Part shown: positions 7,225 to 15,154 of the stretch, piece by piece
Layout: each line of letters starts with the position of its first letter
Position numbering within the stretch: the stretch's first letter is position 1
Source: Alkalimonas cellulosilytica
Lineage (GTDB): Bacteria; Pseudomonadota; Gammaproteobacteria; Enterobacterales; Alteromonadaceae
Assembly (NCBI RefSeq): GCF_036325985.1
Contig: NZ_JAUHLI010000007.1
Coordinates: 153,646-217,645 of the forward strand
Direction: 5' to 3'
Length of the DNA stretch: 64,000 nt
The notes under the pieces: generated by a model
Database searches by the model: none
Told to the model about the DNA's origin: nothing
Seen by the model: the letters and a program-made list of their open reading frames with translations, nothing else
Program-made: the position numbers and the translations under genes

Positions 7225-8278
7225 GGGTCAATTGCGCAATACCAGCCAGAACAATCGCGAAAAAACAAACAACGATAAAGTTGTAGCTGCGGCGAGGCTC
7301 TACCGAGTATTGTGGCAAGGTGGGGTATTGCAACACTGAGACTTGCTTCAGTTTGCGTGCGGCTTCTACCCGGGTGCTTTCCAACATCAATAACGAGTTG
7401 GAGTACAATTCCAGGGCAAATTGTGCCTGTAAGGTCAGGGTTTCAAATTCGGCAGAAATACGATTCAGGGCATCACCATCCGAGGTGGCCATTTTACTTC
7501 GTTCCAGGTTAATTTGCGTATTTAAGGCTTGGATCTGACTGTCAAGCCGTTGCATTTCCGGTGAGCTTGGGCTCTGAAAGCTACTGCTGGCTTTACGCTG
7601 AGCCTCGAGTAAGGCTTTTTGCGCTTCGAGCTGAGCGACAATCATCATGATGCTTTCCACCGAGCCTGTCGGGGAGACCAGGCCATGGGTATTCTGAAAA
7701 GAAAGCAGTGCTTCACGTGCACTGTACAAGCGTTTTTCCAGCACTTCGACCTGGCCTTCAATAAAAGCCACTTGTTCTTCAGCCAGTCGCTGCCCCATAC
7801 GGTTCATATGCAGCTCACCTTCCTGCAGCAATGTTTGTGCAATTTGCTGAGCCATTTCCGGGCTATAGGCCTGAACCCTCAAACGCAGGACATTGGCGTA
7901 GTCGTCAAAGTGAATGTTAATGCGATTGAGCATGTAGCTGTGAAACTTCTCCATCGGCGCATCCTCACTGCTAAGGCGCGACCATCGATCGATGTCTTTA
8001 TTGGCAAAGTGCTGACGAATCTGCAGCTGCTGCTCCAGCACATTCAGCATATCGACCGATAACAAGTGATCCCGTAGCAGCAGCAAGTCACCGGCACCCG
8101 AGGTGCCGGACAATAACGATGAAAAATTCAGGCTAGCAGGCGAAATCTCCGGGCTTTTAAGCACAATGTTCGCTTCAGAAACATAGCGATCGGTGGCTAG
8201 TAGCATCCAGTAAAAAAATGCCACGATAATGACGACCAGCGCAACGGCCCACTGTGGATGCTGTTGTAATTTATTCAT
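7196..8278 (-). CDS. kpsE: Capsule export inner-membrane protein, KpsE/BexC family
   Basis: This 360-aa polysaccharide co-polymerase-type protein has a membrane segment near each end (about residues 10-27 and 330-350) and a long periplasmic coiled-coil region between them (VEVLEKRLYSAREALLSF and following). In ABC-dependent capsule systems this protein links the KpsMT transporter to the outer-membrane channel. It overlaps kpsT by 4 nt upstream and the KpsC-like gene by up to 29 nt downstream, consistent with translational coupling. Confidence 0.88.
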   Translation of the reverse strand: MNKLQQHPQWAVALVVIIVAFFYWMLLATDRYVSEANIVLKSPEISPASLNFSSLLSGTSGAGDLLLLRDHLLSVDMLNVLEQQLQIRQHFANKDIDRWSRLSSEDAPMEKFHSYMLNRINIHFDDYANVLRLRVQAYSPEMAQQIAQTLLQEGELHMNRMGQRLAEEQVAFIEGQVEVLEKRLYSAREALLSFQNTHGLVSPTGSVESIMMIVAQLEAQKALLEAQRKASSSFQSPSSPEMQRLDSQIQALNTQINLERSKMATSDGDALNRISAEFETLTLQAQFALELYSNSLLMLESTRVEAARKLKQVSVLQYPTLPQYSVEPRRSYNFIVVCFFAIVLAGIAQLTRAIIRDHLD

Positions 8279-8937
8279 TTACTAATACTCTCGTTGTATG
8301 CTGCTAAGGCATCGTCCAGTTTGTCAAACCAAATGGCTTGCCCCTGATGCAACCAAATCCCGGCCTGACATAAGTCCTGCAAAATACCAACACTGTGCGA
8401 TACCATAATCAAACTTGACTTACCGATACGATCACGGAACGCCTTCTTGGCTTTTTTCTTAAATGCTGTATCCCCTACCGCGGTGGCTTCATCGGAGATG
8501 TACACATCGAAATCGAAAGCCAACGATAAGCCAAAAGCCAACCGGCTGCGCATGCCGCTGGAGTAGGTTTTCATCGGCTGATCGAAGGCTTTACCTATTT
8601 CGGCAAAGTCTTGCACATAGTCGATAATTTGCTGCATTCGGTCTTCACCACCATGAATACGAGCGACAAATTTCACATTCTGTCGGCCAGTCATGCTGCC
8701 TTGAAAGCCGCCTTTTAAACCAATTGGCCAGGAGATCTTGCTATTGGTAATGATGTCGCCCTTATCCGGCGTGTCCATCCGAGCCAATAGTTTGAGCAAC
8801 GTGGACTTTCCGGCACCATTACGGCCAATCAAACCAACGCTCACCCCTTGCGGGATCACAAAATTGACATCTTGAAGTACCCAGTCGCCACCAAAAGGGC
8901 CATGATAGCGTTTATAGAGATTACGAACCTCAATCAT
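8275..8937 (-). CDS. kpsT: Capsule ABC exporter ATPase, KpsT family
   Basis: This 220-aa ATPase should power export of lipid-linked polysaccharide. Walker A is GRNGAGKST (38-46), the ABC signature is SSGMR (126-130) and Walker B ends in ISDE (147-150). The short length and the Y-S-S-G-M signature are typical of the KpsT/BexA/CtrD group. The start overlaps the kpsM stop by 4 nt, and its stop overlaps the kpsE start by 4 nt. Confidence 0.92.
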   Translation of the reverse strand: MIEVRNLYKRYHGPFGGDWVLQDVNFVIPQGVSVGLIGRNGAGKSTLLKLLARMDTPDKGDIITNSKISWPIGLKGGFQGSMTGRQNVKFVARIHGGEDRMQQIIDYVQDFAEIGKAFDQPMKTYSSGMRSRLAFGLSLAFDFDVYISDEATAVGDTAFKKKAKKAFRDRIGKSSLIMVSHSVGILQDLCQAGIWLHQGQAIWFDKLDDALAAYNESISK

Positions 8938-9719
8938 CGGGCCATCAACTTCGTTTTAAGACGAATTTGCAGCATTAATCCCAGCAGGATTAAGCTCAGA
9001 GCAACCGCCAATGGATACATCAGTTCAATCCCCTGTACACTGCGGTAGGAAGGGAAAAAACCATAACGCATGGACTCCAGCGCGTGCAACACAGGGTTGT
9101 AGATAAGGACTTGCTGTACACTGTAGGGCATGAGTTGAACAGGAATAATAACACCGGATAAAAAGTATAAAGGAAACATCATCATGCGAATGATTTTTTC
9201 AGTCTCCTGCACCAAAGTAACGGCTATGGAAAAAATTAACCCCAAGCCAAAGCCAAGACACCAGAGCGTAAGCCAGCCAGCGACAACCTGCATCGGGTTG
9301 TGTGGAACGATGTTCATGCCGATAAAAGCGGCTCCGCAAACCAGAATCAAAAACACGGTGGTCTTTAGTACGCCTTCCAGTGCCGCACGAACAATGACGG
9401 TATCTACTGGATGAAGCTGGCGATAGGCAAACAGGCCGCTGTTTGCATTGATGGCCGACATGGAGCGGGTTACGGCATCCCGGAATACAAAGAATCCCAT
9501 CAAACCAACGATTAGGTAAGGGATGAAGTCTGCCCCGGGAATAAAACGTATCCGCCCCATAAACTCCCGCACCGCTATCATGATCATGATATGCGCTATC
9601 GGCTCCAGCAACATCCAGGTCCAGCCAAAGCGATCCCCTGACATCCTGGCCATCGCTTCCCGCATAAAGAGCGCGTACCATACATGCAAAGTGACCTGTA
9701 TTGAGCTGCGCTCTTTCAT
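8934..9719 (-). CDS. kpsM: Capsule ABC exporter permease, KpsM family
   Basis: This 261-aa ABC-2 type permease has about six hydrophobic segments (for example IAHIMIMIAV, LIVGLMGFFVF, FLILVCGAAFIGM, LIFSIAVTLV, YFLSGVII, ALSLILLGLML). It should form the inner-membrane channel for the capsule chain together with KpsT. The N-terminal WYALFMREAMAR is a typical cytoplasmic entry for this family. It lies 21 bp downstream of the KpsD-like gene and is coupled to kpsT. Confidence 0.92.
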   Translation of the reverse strand: MKERSSIQVTLHVWYALFMREAMARMSGDRFGWTWMLLEPIAHIMIMIAVREFMGRIRFIPGADFIPYLIVGLMGFFVFRDAVTRSMSAINANSGLFAYRQLHPVDTVIVRAALEGVLKTTVFLILVCGAAFIGMNIVPHNPMQVVAGWLTLWCLGFGLGLIFSIAVTLVQETEKIIRMMMFPLYFLSGVIIPVQLMPYSVQQVLIYNPVLHALESMRYGFFPSYRSVQGIELMYPLAVALSLILLGLMLQIRLKTKLMAR

Positions 9720-9740
9720 CCGTTCAGTGCCCTACTTCGC

Positions 9741-11465
9741 TTAGATATCAATGGCCACTTTGGCAGCAATGGCGATTTGATAAATAATTTGCGTCAGTGT
9801 GGATGCCAGCTGCAGATTCTTGGTGGTAACGGCTGGTAATACCAAAATTTCATCGCCTGGCCGTAACTCGACATCACGGGCATTTCGCACTTCGCCATTT
9901 TGCCGCACAATCAGAATACGGCGTTTGTCGGCATGCTGGCTAAAACCGCCTGCGGCTTCGATGTAGTTCCAGGCACTCATGCCGGGGACAAAGATCGAGG
10001 CTTGCGGGATGTACACTTCGCCACTGACCAAGATGGAGTCTGAGCGTTCAGGGATGGTGATCACATCGCCATCTTGCAGCCGTAAATCCAGCAATTGATC
10101 CCGATGACTCACCACCAGACGACCATTGGGCTCGACTTCACGAGCACGCGCGACAAAAGCACTGATAAGCTCAGCTTCACGCACCCGGATGGCGGACTCT
10201 TCGACCGTTGCCGACGAAGCCCCCAGGTAGGTGGTTTCTAAGCGCCGTAACGACTCAAGCAAGGATTCACGCTGACGTTCGGCCACACTGACCCGACGAA
10301 TGGAGATGCTGCGGGTTTCCGCGATCACCTGATCGACCGGGATGTTATCCAGTAGCTGGTGCAAGGTCGCATTTTTCGGCAAAATAAAGAAAGAGGGTCC
10401 GTAGTAACTGCCTTCCAGTTGCACCACAATGGTATCGGCATGGCGATCGGCCACAAACACCACTTCATCACCATTGGCGATAGCCAGTTCAGCGAAAGGT
10501 TCCAGCGGTTGATAATTGGCGTAAGGCCCACTGGCGCGCTGACCGCGGACTAAGGCGTGCGATACACCGGCATCCAGCTGTGCCAGTTGCATCAAGGTTT
10601 TACCATAGAGTACGTCATCGTTGAGTTCGTAAAAATAAGCCCGGCCAACCTCACCATGGACGGCAATTTGCGGCCCGCGGCGCTCAACCAAAATGGTATC
10701 ACCATTTTGCAATTGCGCATGATTCAGCTTGCCTTCCAGCAGAAAATCGTACAAATCCATTTCAGCCAGGGTTTCGCCATTACGCAGCAAACGAATGCGG
10801 CGATAGCTGCCCTGCTCTTCATCAATGCCACTGGCCTGATCTAAAAAATACAGCACAGAGTCACTGGGAACACCGGCGTAGCGGCCCGGTTTATTGACAA
10901 AGCCAGTGACGAAAACTGCTACTGGCTGAACGCCTTGCAAGTTAGTGTAGACATAGACGTTATCCGGGTACACTTTGCGCACAGCATTGCGCACAATGGT
11001 ATCCAGCTGACTGTGGCTGACCCCTTGCACCTGCACCGGGCCAATGCTGGGAATAAAGATGTTCCCTTGCGCATCTACCGGTAAGATACGGTCAATATCG
11101 ACGGCACCCCATACCCGCAAAGTGACCTGATCCCCCGGCAAAATCCGATAATCAGGGTTCAGGCCATCGGCCCGGGTGCCACGAAAGCCACCGCTGAACA
11201 GTTCAGCACCGAAAGGTCGCATGTCTCTGACTATGCCCTGCTCCATGGTGGGGATAGGGCCATAACCGCCTTGCTGCCAATTGACATTGGATCGAGGCTC
11301 TTGCAAAGCTGCTTGTTGCTGCGCCTGCATGGCTCGGGCTTGTTGTGCCTGAGTTTGTTGCGACTGATCTGTAAAAGGATTTGCCAGTGCGGTCGAGGCA
11401 CAGCACAGCAATCCGAACAAAGCTGTTGCCAGTAGTCGACCTTGGCGCATGGAAATTCGCTTCAT
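9741..11465 (-). CDS. kpsD: Outer-membrane polysaccharide export protein, KpsD/OPX family
   Basis: This secreted protein of about 574 aa should form the outer-membrane passage for capsule. After a signal peptide (KRISMRQGRLLATALFGLLCCASTALA) there is a polysaccharide export domain (YRILPGDQVTLRVWGAVD, about residue 95) followed by repeated SLBB-type units (VFVTGFVNKPGRYAGV, ILVSGEVYIPQASIFV). I prefer the ATG at 11465, which begins the charged n-region. An ATG at 11486 is also possible and adds 7 residues. It is the second gene of the locus. No lipobox is visible in the signal peptide, unlike Wza. Confidence 0.88.
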   Translation of the reverse strand: MKRISMRQGRLLATALFGLLCCASTALANPFTDQSQQTQAQQARAMQAQQQAALQEPRSNVNWQQGGYGPIPTMEQGIVRDMRPFGAELFSGGFRGTRADGLNPDYRILPGDQVTLRVWGAVDIDRILPVDAQGNIFIPSIGPVQVQGVSHSQLDTIVRNAVRKVYPDNVYVYTNLQGVQPVAVFVTGFVNKPGRYAGVPSDSVLYFLDQASGIDEEQGSYRRIRLLRNGETLAEMDLYDFLLEGKLNHAQLQNGDTILVERRGPQIAVHGEVGRAYFYELNDDVLYGKTLMQLAQLDAGVSHALVRGQRASGPYANYQPLEPFAELAIANGDEVVFVADRHADTIVVQLEGSYYGPSFFILPKNATLHQLLDNIPVDQVIAETRSISIRRVSVAERQRESLLESLRRLETTYLGASSATVEESAIRVREAELISAFVARAREVEPNGRLVVSHRDQLLDLRLQDGDVITIPERSDSILVSGEVYIPQASIFVPGMSAWNYIEAAGGFSQHADKRRILIVRQNGEVRNARDVELRPGDEILVLPAVTTKNLQLASTLTQIIYQIAIAAKVAIDI

Positions 11466-11519
11466 GATGTAATCCGTCTTTTGCATGGCCCTGTCTGGGC
11501 CTGTGCGTTTGTTATTCGC

Positions 11520-11888
11520 TTAAAAAGCCAGTGCGCGGCCCTGATACCATTGCCGGGCTTCATTTTGGCACACCAAGGCAGACTGATTCTGTTGTTCTGG
11601 GGCAACTTGCAGTGCCAGACAAAGGCGATTACTGGCGGAGACGTAACGATCTTTCACCCGCACTTGCACCGGGTTCCCCCAAGGCGACTCGGCGAGCTCA
11701 ACCAGATCGCCACTATTCGCGTTGGCCAACGAAGGAAAACTGCTCTCTGGTAGCAGGGGCATGGCGGTGATGGAGTCGGCGGCAAGTAAACTCTGATTCT
11801 GCGAGTTGGTACTAACACAAGCACTGCTTAAGGTGACGGCTACACTGAGCAGCAGCAGACGAAGAAAATTGATTCGGGTGTTGAGCAT
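11520..11888 (-). CDS. Small predicted lipoprotein heading the capsule operon
   Basis: This protein of about 122 aa has a lipoprotein signal peptide ending in LSSAC (cleavage before Cys), then a short linker and a compact domain with PWGNPVQVRVKDRYVSASNRLCLA and a second Cys near the C-terminus. I do not recognise the family. It is the first gene of the leftward polysaccharide locus, 54 bp before kpsD, so a role in export or in assembly of the outer-membrane channel is plausible but unproven. The start is uncertain: ATG 11888, ATG 11897 and GTG 11909 are all in frame, and 11888 gives the most compact signal peptide. Confidence 0.65.
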   Translation of the reverse strand: MLNTRINFLRLLLLSVAVTLSSACVSTNSQNQSLLAADSITAMPLLPESSFPSLANANSGDLVELAESPWGNPVQVRVKDRYVSASNRLCLALQVAPEQQNQSALVCQNEARQWYQGRALAF

Positions 11889-12202
11889 AAAGTCCATCTT
11901 CTTACGCACCGTTGCTGTCGCCTAAAGCCACAGTTTAGTGCTTCTTTGAGTGTTTATCTGGTGTCCAGAACCGTGCAAAAATAGTATCACTTCAACCTGA
12001 GTGACGCCAGCATCAAATCCAGTTACCAGCACAGATGCAACAATTATAAACAAATTACACGGCACCCTGTCACTAGCTGGTTTTCATCCTGAAACGGCAT
12101 CCCTGCCGTTTCGCGGAGTCGCAGACAGGACAGCCCCCATCCATTCTGATAAACTAACCACGTCAATGCTCCGCTAGCTTATCACTCTAAATGAGGTGCC
12201 AG
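11889..12202. promoter_or_regulatory. Divergent intergenic region, capsule locus promoter
   Basis: This 314-bp non-coding stretch lies between the leftward capsule locus and the rightward 12203 gene. Reading left, a perfect TATAAT lies at 12048-12043. The best -35-like match is GTGACA near 12074, with a long 19-nt spacer. That -35 would fall in a stray copy of the array linker. I saw no JUMPstart/ops element. Two palindromes occupy 12067-12112 and are listed separately. Confidence 0.4.
12067..12112. repeat. Degenerate array unit plus ACGG palindrome
   Basis: CTGTCACTAG (12067-12076) is the reverse complement of an array linker and is followed by CTGG, as in the arrays. Next is a 7-bp inverted repeat GAAACGG ... 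CCGTTTC (12091-12112, 8-nt loop). A close relative of this second palindrome (GAACGG ... CCGTTC, same loop length) occurs at 34444-34463. Unlike the six main arrays it is not at a stop codon. Confidence 0.5.
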
Positions 12203-12514
12203 ATGTTTTTTAACAGCCAACGTATTCCAGAACTTGAAGGGCTGAACTTTGCCGAGCGGATGCAGGTGATGCGCACCGCAGCCGACCGTTTGCCGGTACC
12301 GAAGAAGTTGCTACTGAACCTTATCAAACTGGTGATTTTGTTTGTGTTCTTTCTGATGATGGCCCAGGCCAATGACTGGCGCATTATTCCTTATGTCATT
12401 GCACTGATTGTGGTGTACCCGGCGGTGACCCGGCCATTGACGTACTTGTTGTGCCGGCCGGATTTACCGGCCATTCGTAAAGAGTTGGAGCAAGAGGCAG
12501 CTAAGCAGCAGTGA
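12203..12514 (+). CDS. Small two-helix inner-membrane protein (DUF6170-like)
   Basis: This 103-aa protein starts with a soluble N-terminus MFFNSQRIPELEGLNFAERMQVMR, followed by two membrane segments (LLLNLIKLVILFVFFLMMA and IIPYVIALIVVYPAVT) and a charged tail. It resembles the DUF6170 proteins of Alteromonadales, but I cannot verify that. I chose the ATG at 12203 because TGAGGTG lies just ahead of it. The in-frame ATG at 12191 overlaps this ribosome site. The TGA stop (12512-12514) is within the first linker of array E. Function unknown. Confidence 0.75.
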   Translation: MFFNSQRIPELEGLNFAERMQVMRTAADRLPVPKKLLLNLIKLVILFVFFLMMAQANDWRIIPYVIALIVVYPAVTRPLTYLLCRPDLPAIRKELEQEAAKQQ

Positions 12515-12570
12515 GCGGCCCAGAGGGCCTGGTGACCGCTGGCATCGCCAGCTAGTCGCCGGCCACAGGC
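12511..12570. repeat. Hairpin array E between two convergent genes
   Basis: Hairpins at 12518-12528 (GCCC/GGGC) and 12539-12551 (CTGGC/GCCAG), with GCC/GGC at 12562-12570, are joined by CTGGTGACCG (12529-12538) and CTAGTCGCCG (12552-12561). Both converging genes stop inside it: the rightward gene at TGA 12512-12514 and the leftward gene at TAG 12554-12552. No T-run follows, so it is not a standard intrinsic terminator. Confidence 0.8.
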
Positions 12571-13457
12571 GGCACCACCAGGGTAATTTTCTCATTCAAT
12601 GACATCGCCAGGTTGTTGTCGTAATAGGCGGCTTCGTTGATAAAGCTTGGGTAAACGTCGCTCTCCCCTTCATAAAGCAGCTCCTTACCATCGAACAGTT
12701 TAAAGATCGGGTCGCCTGGCTTGATCGGCTTAAAATCCTGATCCTGCACATGGCTGTGCACCATCCCCAATCGCTCGCCCTGCTCATTAAGCGGCAAGGT
12801 GATGCTGTGCAAATAGCGGTAGGCTGCTACTTCGGCAGGCAACGGCGGCAATTGCTGGCGGTTGTATAAATCGGCAAAGTCCAGAATGTGTTGGGTCATG
12901 CTGTGCATTTGCTCCAGCACGTCTTGGCGAAGTACCGACTGAGGTTGGGGCCCTACTTCGACAATCACCCCATAGCGGCCTGTGGTGCAAAGCAGCTTGT
13001 GCGCTTCGGCCGGCAGATGATCTTCGTCGCAGCTAATCACCGCTTCGGGCATCTTCATTTTGACGTAACCGGCCAGTTGATTGTAAAAATCACCGGCCTG
13101 GGTCAGGATCAGCACCGGCCCCATATTGCTGGTGGTGTTGTGCAAGTCAATCACCAGATCCACCTTCGGATTGCCTTTGGGTCCAAGTACCGCATCAATC
13201 ACTTTGGCCCGGCTTTGTTCGTAATTGCTAAGCGCAGGGTTATCCAGGTCTTCACGGCGGAACTGGCGGTTTAAATCGGCATCCAGGTAGCGCTTGTTGG
13301 CGCTGTGCGCCTGCGGGTTGGCAAACAAAGTCCAGGCATGAAAGCTTTGGCGCTGCAGGAATTCGGGCTGACGCTGGTACTGGCGGATTAAGTAGATGCC
13401 GGAAAATTCATTGCCATGGGTGCCACCCACGATGGCGACTTGCTGGATAGGCTGCAT
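12552..13457 (-). CDS. Aspartoacylase / succinylglutamate desuccinylase family hydrolase
   Basis: This 301-aa zinc carboxypeptidase-like amidohydrolase has the first zinc-binding motif GGTHGNE (His14, Glu17), then DLNRQFRREDL and the LVIDLHNTTSNMG block with the third ligand. The overall pattern is closest to aspartoacylase (N-acetyl-aspartate to aspartate plus acetate), although the exact N-acyl substrate is not proven. I chose the ATG at 13457 because ACGGAG lies 7 nt upstream and the strand QVAIVGGTHG follows. The longer frame to 13505 has no support. The last residues PVAGD and the TAG stop come from array E. Confidence 0.85.
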   Translation of the reverse strand: MQPIQQVAIVGGTHGNEFSGIYLIRQYQRQPEFLQRQSFHAWTLFANPQAHSANKRYLDADLNRQFRREDLDNPALSNYEQSRAKVIDAVLGPKGNPKVDLVIDLHNTTSNMGPVLILTQAGDFYNQLAGYVKMKMPEAVISCDEDHLPAEAHKLLCTTGRYGVIVEVGPQPQSVLRQDVLEQMHSMTQHILDFADLYNRQQLPPLPAEVAAYRYLHSITLPLNEQGERLGMVHSHVQDQDFKPIKPGDPIFKLFDGKELLYEGESDVYPSFINEAAYYDNNLAMSLNEKITLVVPPVAGD

Positions 13458-13583
13458 AAAAAACTCCGTTTCAAATGGATGCCATCCAGTATGCCGTAAA
13501 AGCACTGAGTTGAGAACCAGCGCCAGACAAAAAGAATAAAAATGCGGAAAATAAGAATTTTAAGTCAGAGATGAAACTGGCGT

Positions 13584-13790
13584 TCAGGCAACTTCGTGAG
13601 CTAACTCAAAATCTTGCTGAGAATGCAGCAAAGTCTCATTATGCAGGATCTGACTGGCCTGACAGGTACACTGACCGCACTGGCTGCCTAAACCGCTGCA
13701 GGCACGCAGTTCACGCATTGAGCGCACACCATTGGCAACATGTTGCTTAATGGCTTTATCGGTCACAGCTTTGCACAGACATACGTACAT
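13584..13790 (-). CDS. bfd: Bacterioferritin-associated ferredoxin
   Basis: This 68-aa [2Fe-2S] protein has the Bfd cysteine pattern CLC (4, 6) and CGQC (38, 41). In known systems Bfd reduces bacterioferritin so that stored iron is released when iron is scarce. It is monocistronic and lies ~35 bp downstream of a strong Fur box, which fits induction under iron limitation. No bacterioferritin gene is adjacent. The C-terminal part after residue 55 is somewhat longer than the E. coli protein. Confidence 0.93.
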   Translation of the reverse strand: MYVCLCKAVTDKAIKQHVANGVRSMRELRACSGLGSQCGQCTCQASQILHNETLLHSQQDFELAHEVA

Positions 13791-13825
13791 AGGATCACCT
13801 CTCAGTTGATAGGGTGATCCTAATC

Positions 13826-13847
13826 TAATTAATAATTATTATCAATA
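13826..13847 (-). promoter_or_regulatory. Fur box upstream of bfd
   Basis: On the minus strand the sequence TGATAATAATTATTA (13844-13830) matches the 7-1-7 Fur consensus TGATAATnATTATCA at 13 or 14 of 15 positions. It lies about 40 bp before the bfd start, so Fur-Fe2+ is expected to repress bfd in iron-rich cells. Confidence 0.8.
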
Positions 13848-13873
13848 GTATTTATTGATTAAAGACGGCAACC

Positions 13874-13956
13874 AGGTCCCAGGGACCGGTCACTAGCCGC
13901 AAAGCGGCGGTCACCAGTTGGCTTTGCCAGCGGTAACCGCCGCTTCGCTGCCTAGC
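13874..13956. repeat. Hairpin array F (inverted orientation)
   Basis: Hairpins at 13876-13886 (GTCCC/GGGAC), 13897-13907 (CCGC/GCGG) and 13918-13930 (TGGC/GCCA core) have linkers CGGTCACTAG and CGGTCACCAG. A degenerate fourth unit runs into CCTAGCG. The linkers read in the opposite direction to arrays A-E. The CTAG at 13952 gives the TAG stop of natB. Confidence 0.78.
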
Positions 13957-15154
13957 GAAACAACACCTTCTCCTGCTGGAACCAGTGCACACAAAACGCC
14001 ACCAGCGCGCCAGCCAGTACCACCGTAGAAGCAAAGATCATCATCAACAAGCCATAATCTACCGTGCCTTTTACCAGCTCTTTGATTGCCAGCGCCACAT
14101 TGGTCAGCGGGATCATGGCGGTGGTGGTAGTCAGGTTTACTCCAGGCAAAATGGCAGCGACCAGCGGCATCAGCACCACAAAAGACAATGGGCTCATGTA
14201 ATTTTGCGCTTCCTTGAAGGTTTTGGCATAAATGGAAATCGCCAGCAACAGGGAGGCAAAAATAGCGGAGATCGGCAACAGCATCAGGAAGATCAACAGC
14301 AAATCGGTGATGGAAATGCTCGACATCACATTGGCGACCACATCCAGGCCAGCAAACGAGCTGATCAGTGCTGTCCAGACCCCTAAACTGACCACCGTAA
14401 TCAGAGTCGTCGCAAGGCCGGTGGTTAAGACCGTCAGAAACTTGCCCAGCACAATAGCGGTGCGGCTCACCGGGCAAATTAATAAAGTTTCCAAAGTGCC
14501 CCGCTCTTTTTCGCCGGCTCCCATATCAATGGCCGGATACGAAGCTCCCATCAGACAAATCGGGATCAGAATATAGGCAATAAAGGCACCGATTTTCTCA
14601 CCGATATTCTCACGGATGTCGGCGGTATCAATACGGCGTACTTCCACCGGTTTTAAAATGGCTTGCAGCCGCTGTGGGTCGACCCCTAACTGGCTGAGGC
14701 TGGTCATTTGCAAGTCTTCGGTAAATTTACGCATCAGTTCATTGAAGTACTGAAACATAAAATCCAGCTGCGAGGACTGGTTGTAAATCAGCTGCCACTC
14801 GCTCTGCTCGACCGCCGACTGGCGCTGTTGAAAATCCGCCGGGATCACCAGCGCCATATCAAAATCGCCAGCCCGGATCCCTGCAATCAGTTGCTGGGTG
14901 TCCGTTAGATCAGAATCGATGCGGCGAAAGTTCTTATGATAAAACAACGCTTCGGCAAACTGCGGGGCCTGCTCGGCATTGACAATCACATACCGGTGTT
15001 CTTCCTGCATCGCTTTGCTGGTGGTGGTACTCAGTACCAATCCCATCACACCAAACAACACCGGGAAAATAAGAATGGGCAGTAAAATAACAAAAATCAG
15101 CGTTTTCTTGTCACGCATTAGCTCGGTGAGTTCTTTAAAATACACTTGCCACAT
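13952..15154 (-). CDS. natB: ABC-2 type permease, NatB family
   Basis: This 400-aa permease has an N-terminal membrane helix (IFVILLPILIFPVLFGVMG), a ~150-residue extracytoplasmic domain, and five to six C-terminal helices. It contains GEKERGTLETLLICPVSRTAIVLGKF, the coupling motif of NatB/YhaP-like exporters. NatAB of Bacillus exports Na+, but substrates of other family members vary, so the cargo here is open. The start overlaps the natA stop (TGATG). The C-terminus ends QQEKVLFR, with its stop in array F. Confidence 0.85.
   Translation of the reverse strand: MWQVYFKELTELMRDKKTLIFVILLPILIFPVLFGVMGLVLSTTTSKAMQEEHRYVIVNAEQAPQFAEALFYHKNFRRIDSDLTDTQQLIAGIRAGDFDMALVIPADFQQRQSAVEQSEWQLIYNQSSQLDFMFQYFNELMRKFTEDLQMTSLSQLGVDPQRLQAILKPVEVRRIDTADIRENIGEKIGAFIAYILIPICLMGASYPAIDMGAGEKERGTLETLLICPVSRTAIVLGKFLTVLTTGLATTLITVVSLGVWTALISSFAGLDVVANVMSSISITDLLLIFLMLLPISAIFASLLLAISIYAKTFKEAQNYMSPLSFVVLMPLVAAILPGVNLTTTTAMIPLTNVALAIKELVKGTVDYGLLMMIFASTVVLAGALVAFCVHWFQQEKVLFR

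Noticed and set aside
11889..12202. JUMPstart/ops antitermination element for the capsule operon
   Set aside because: No GGCGGTAG-type motif found on either strand; GGCGACAGC is too different.
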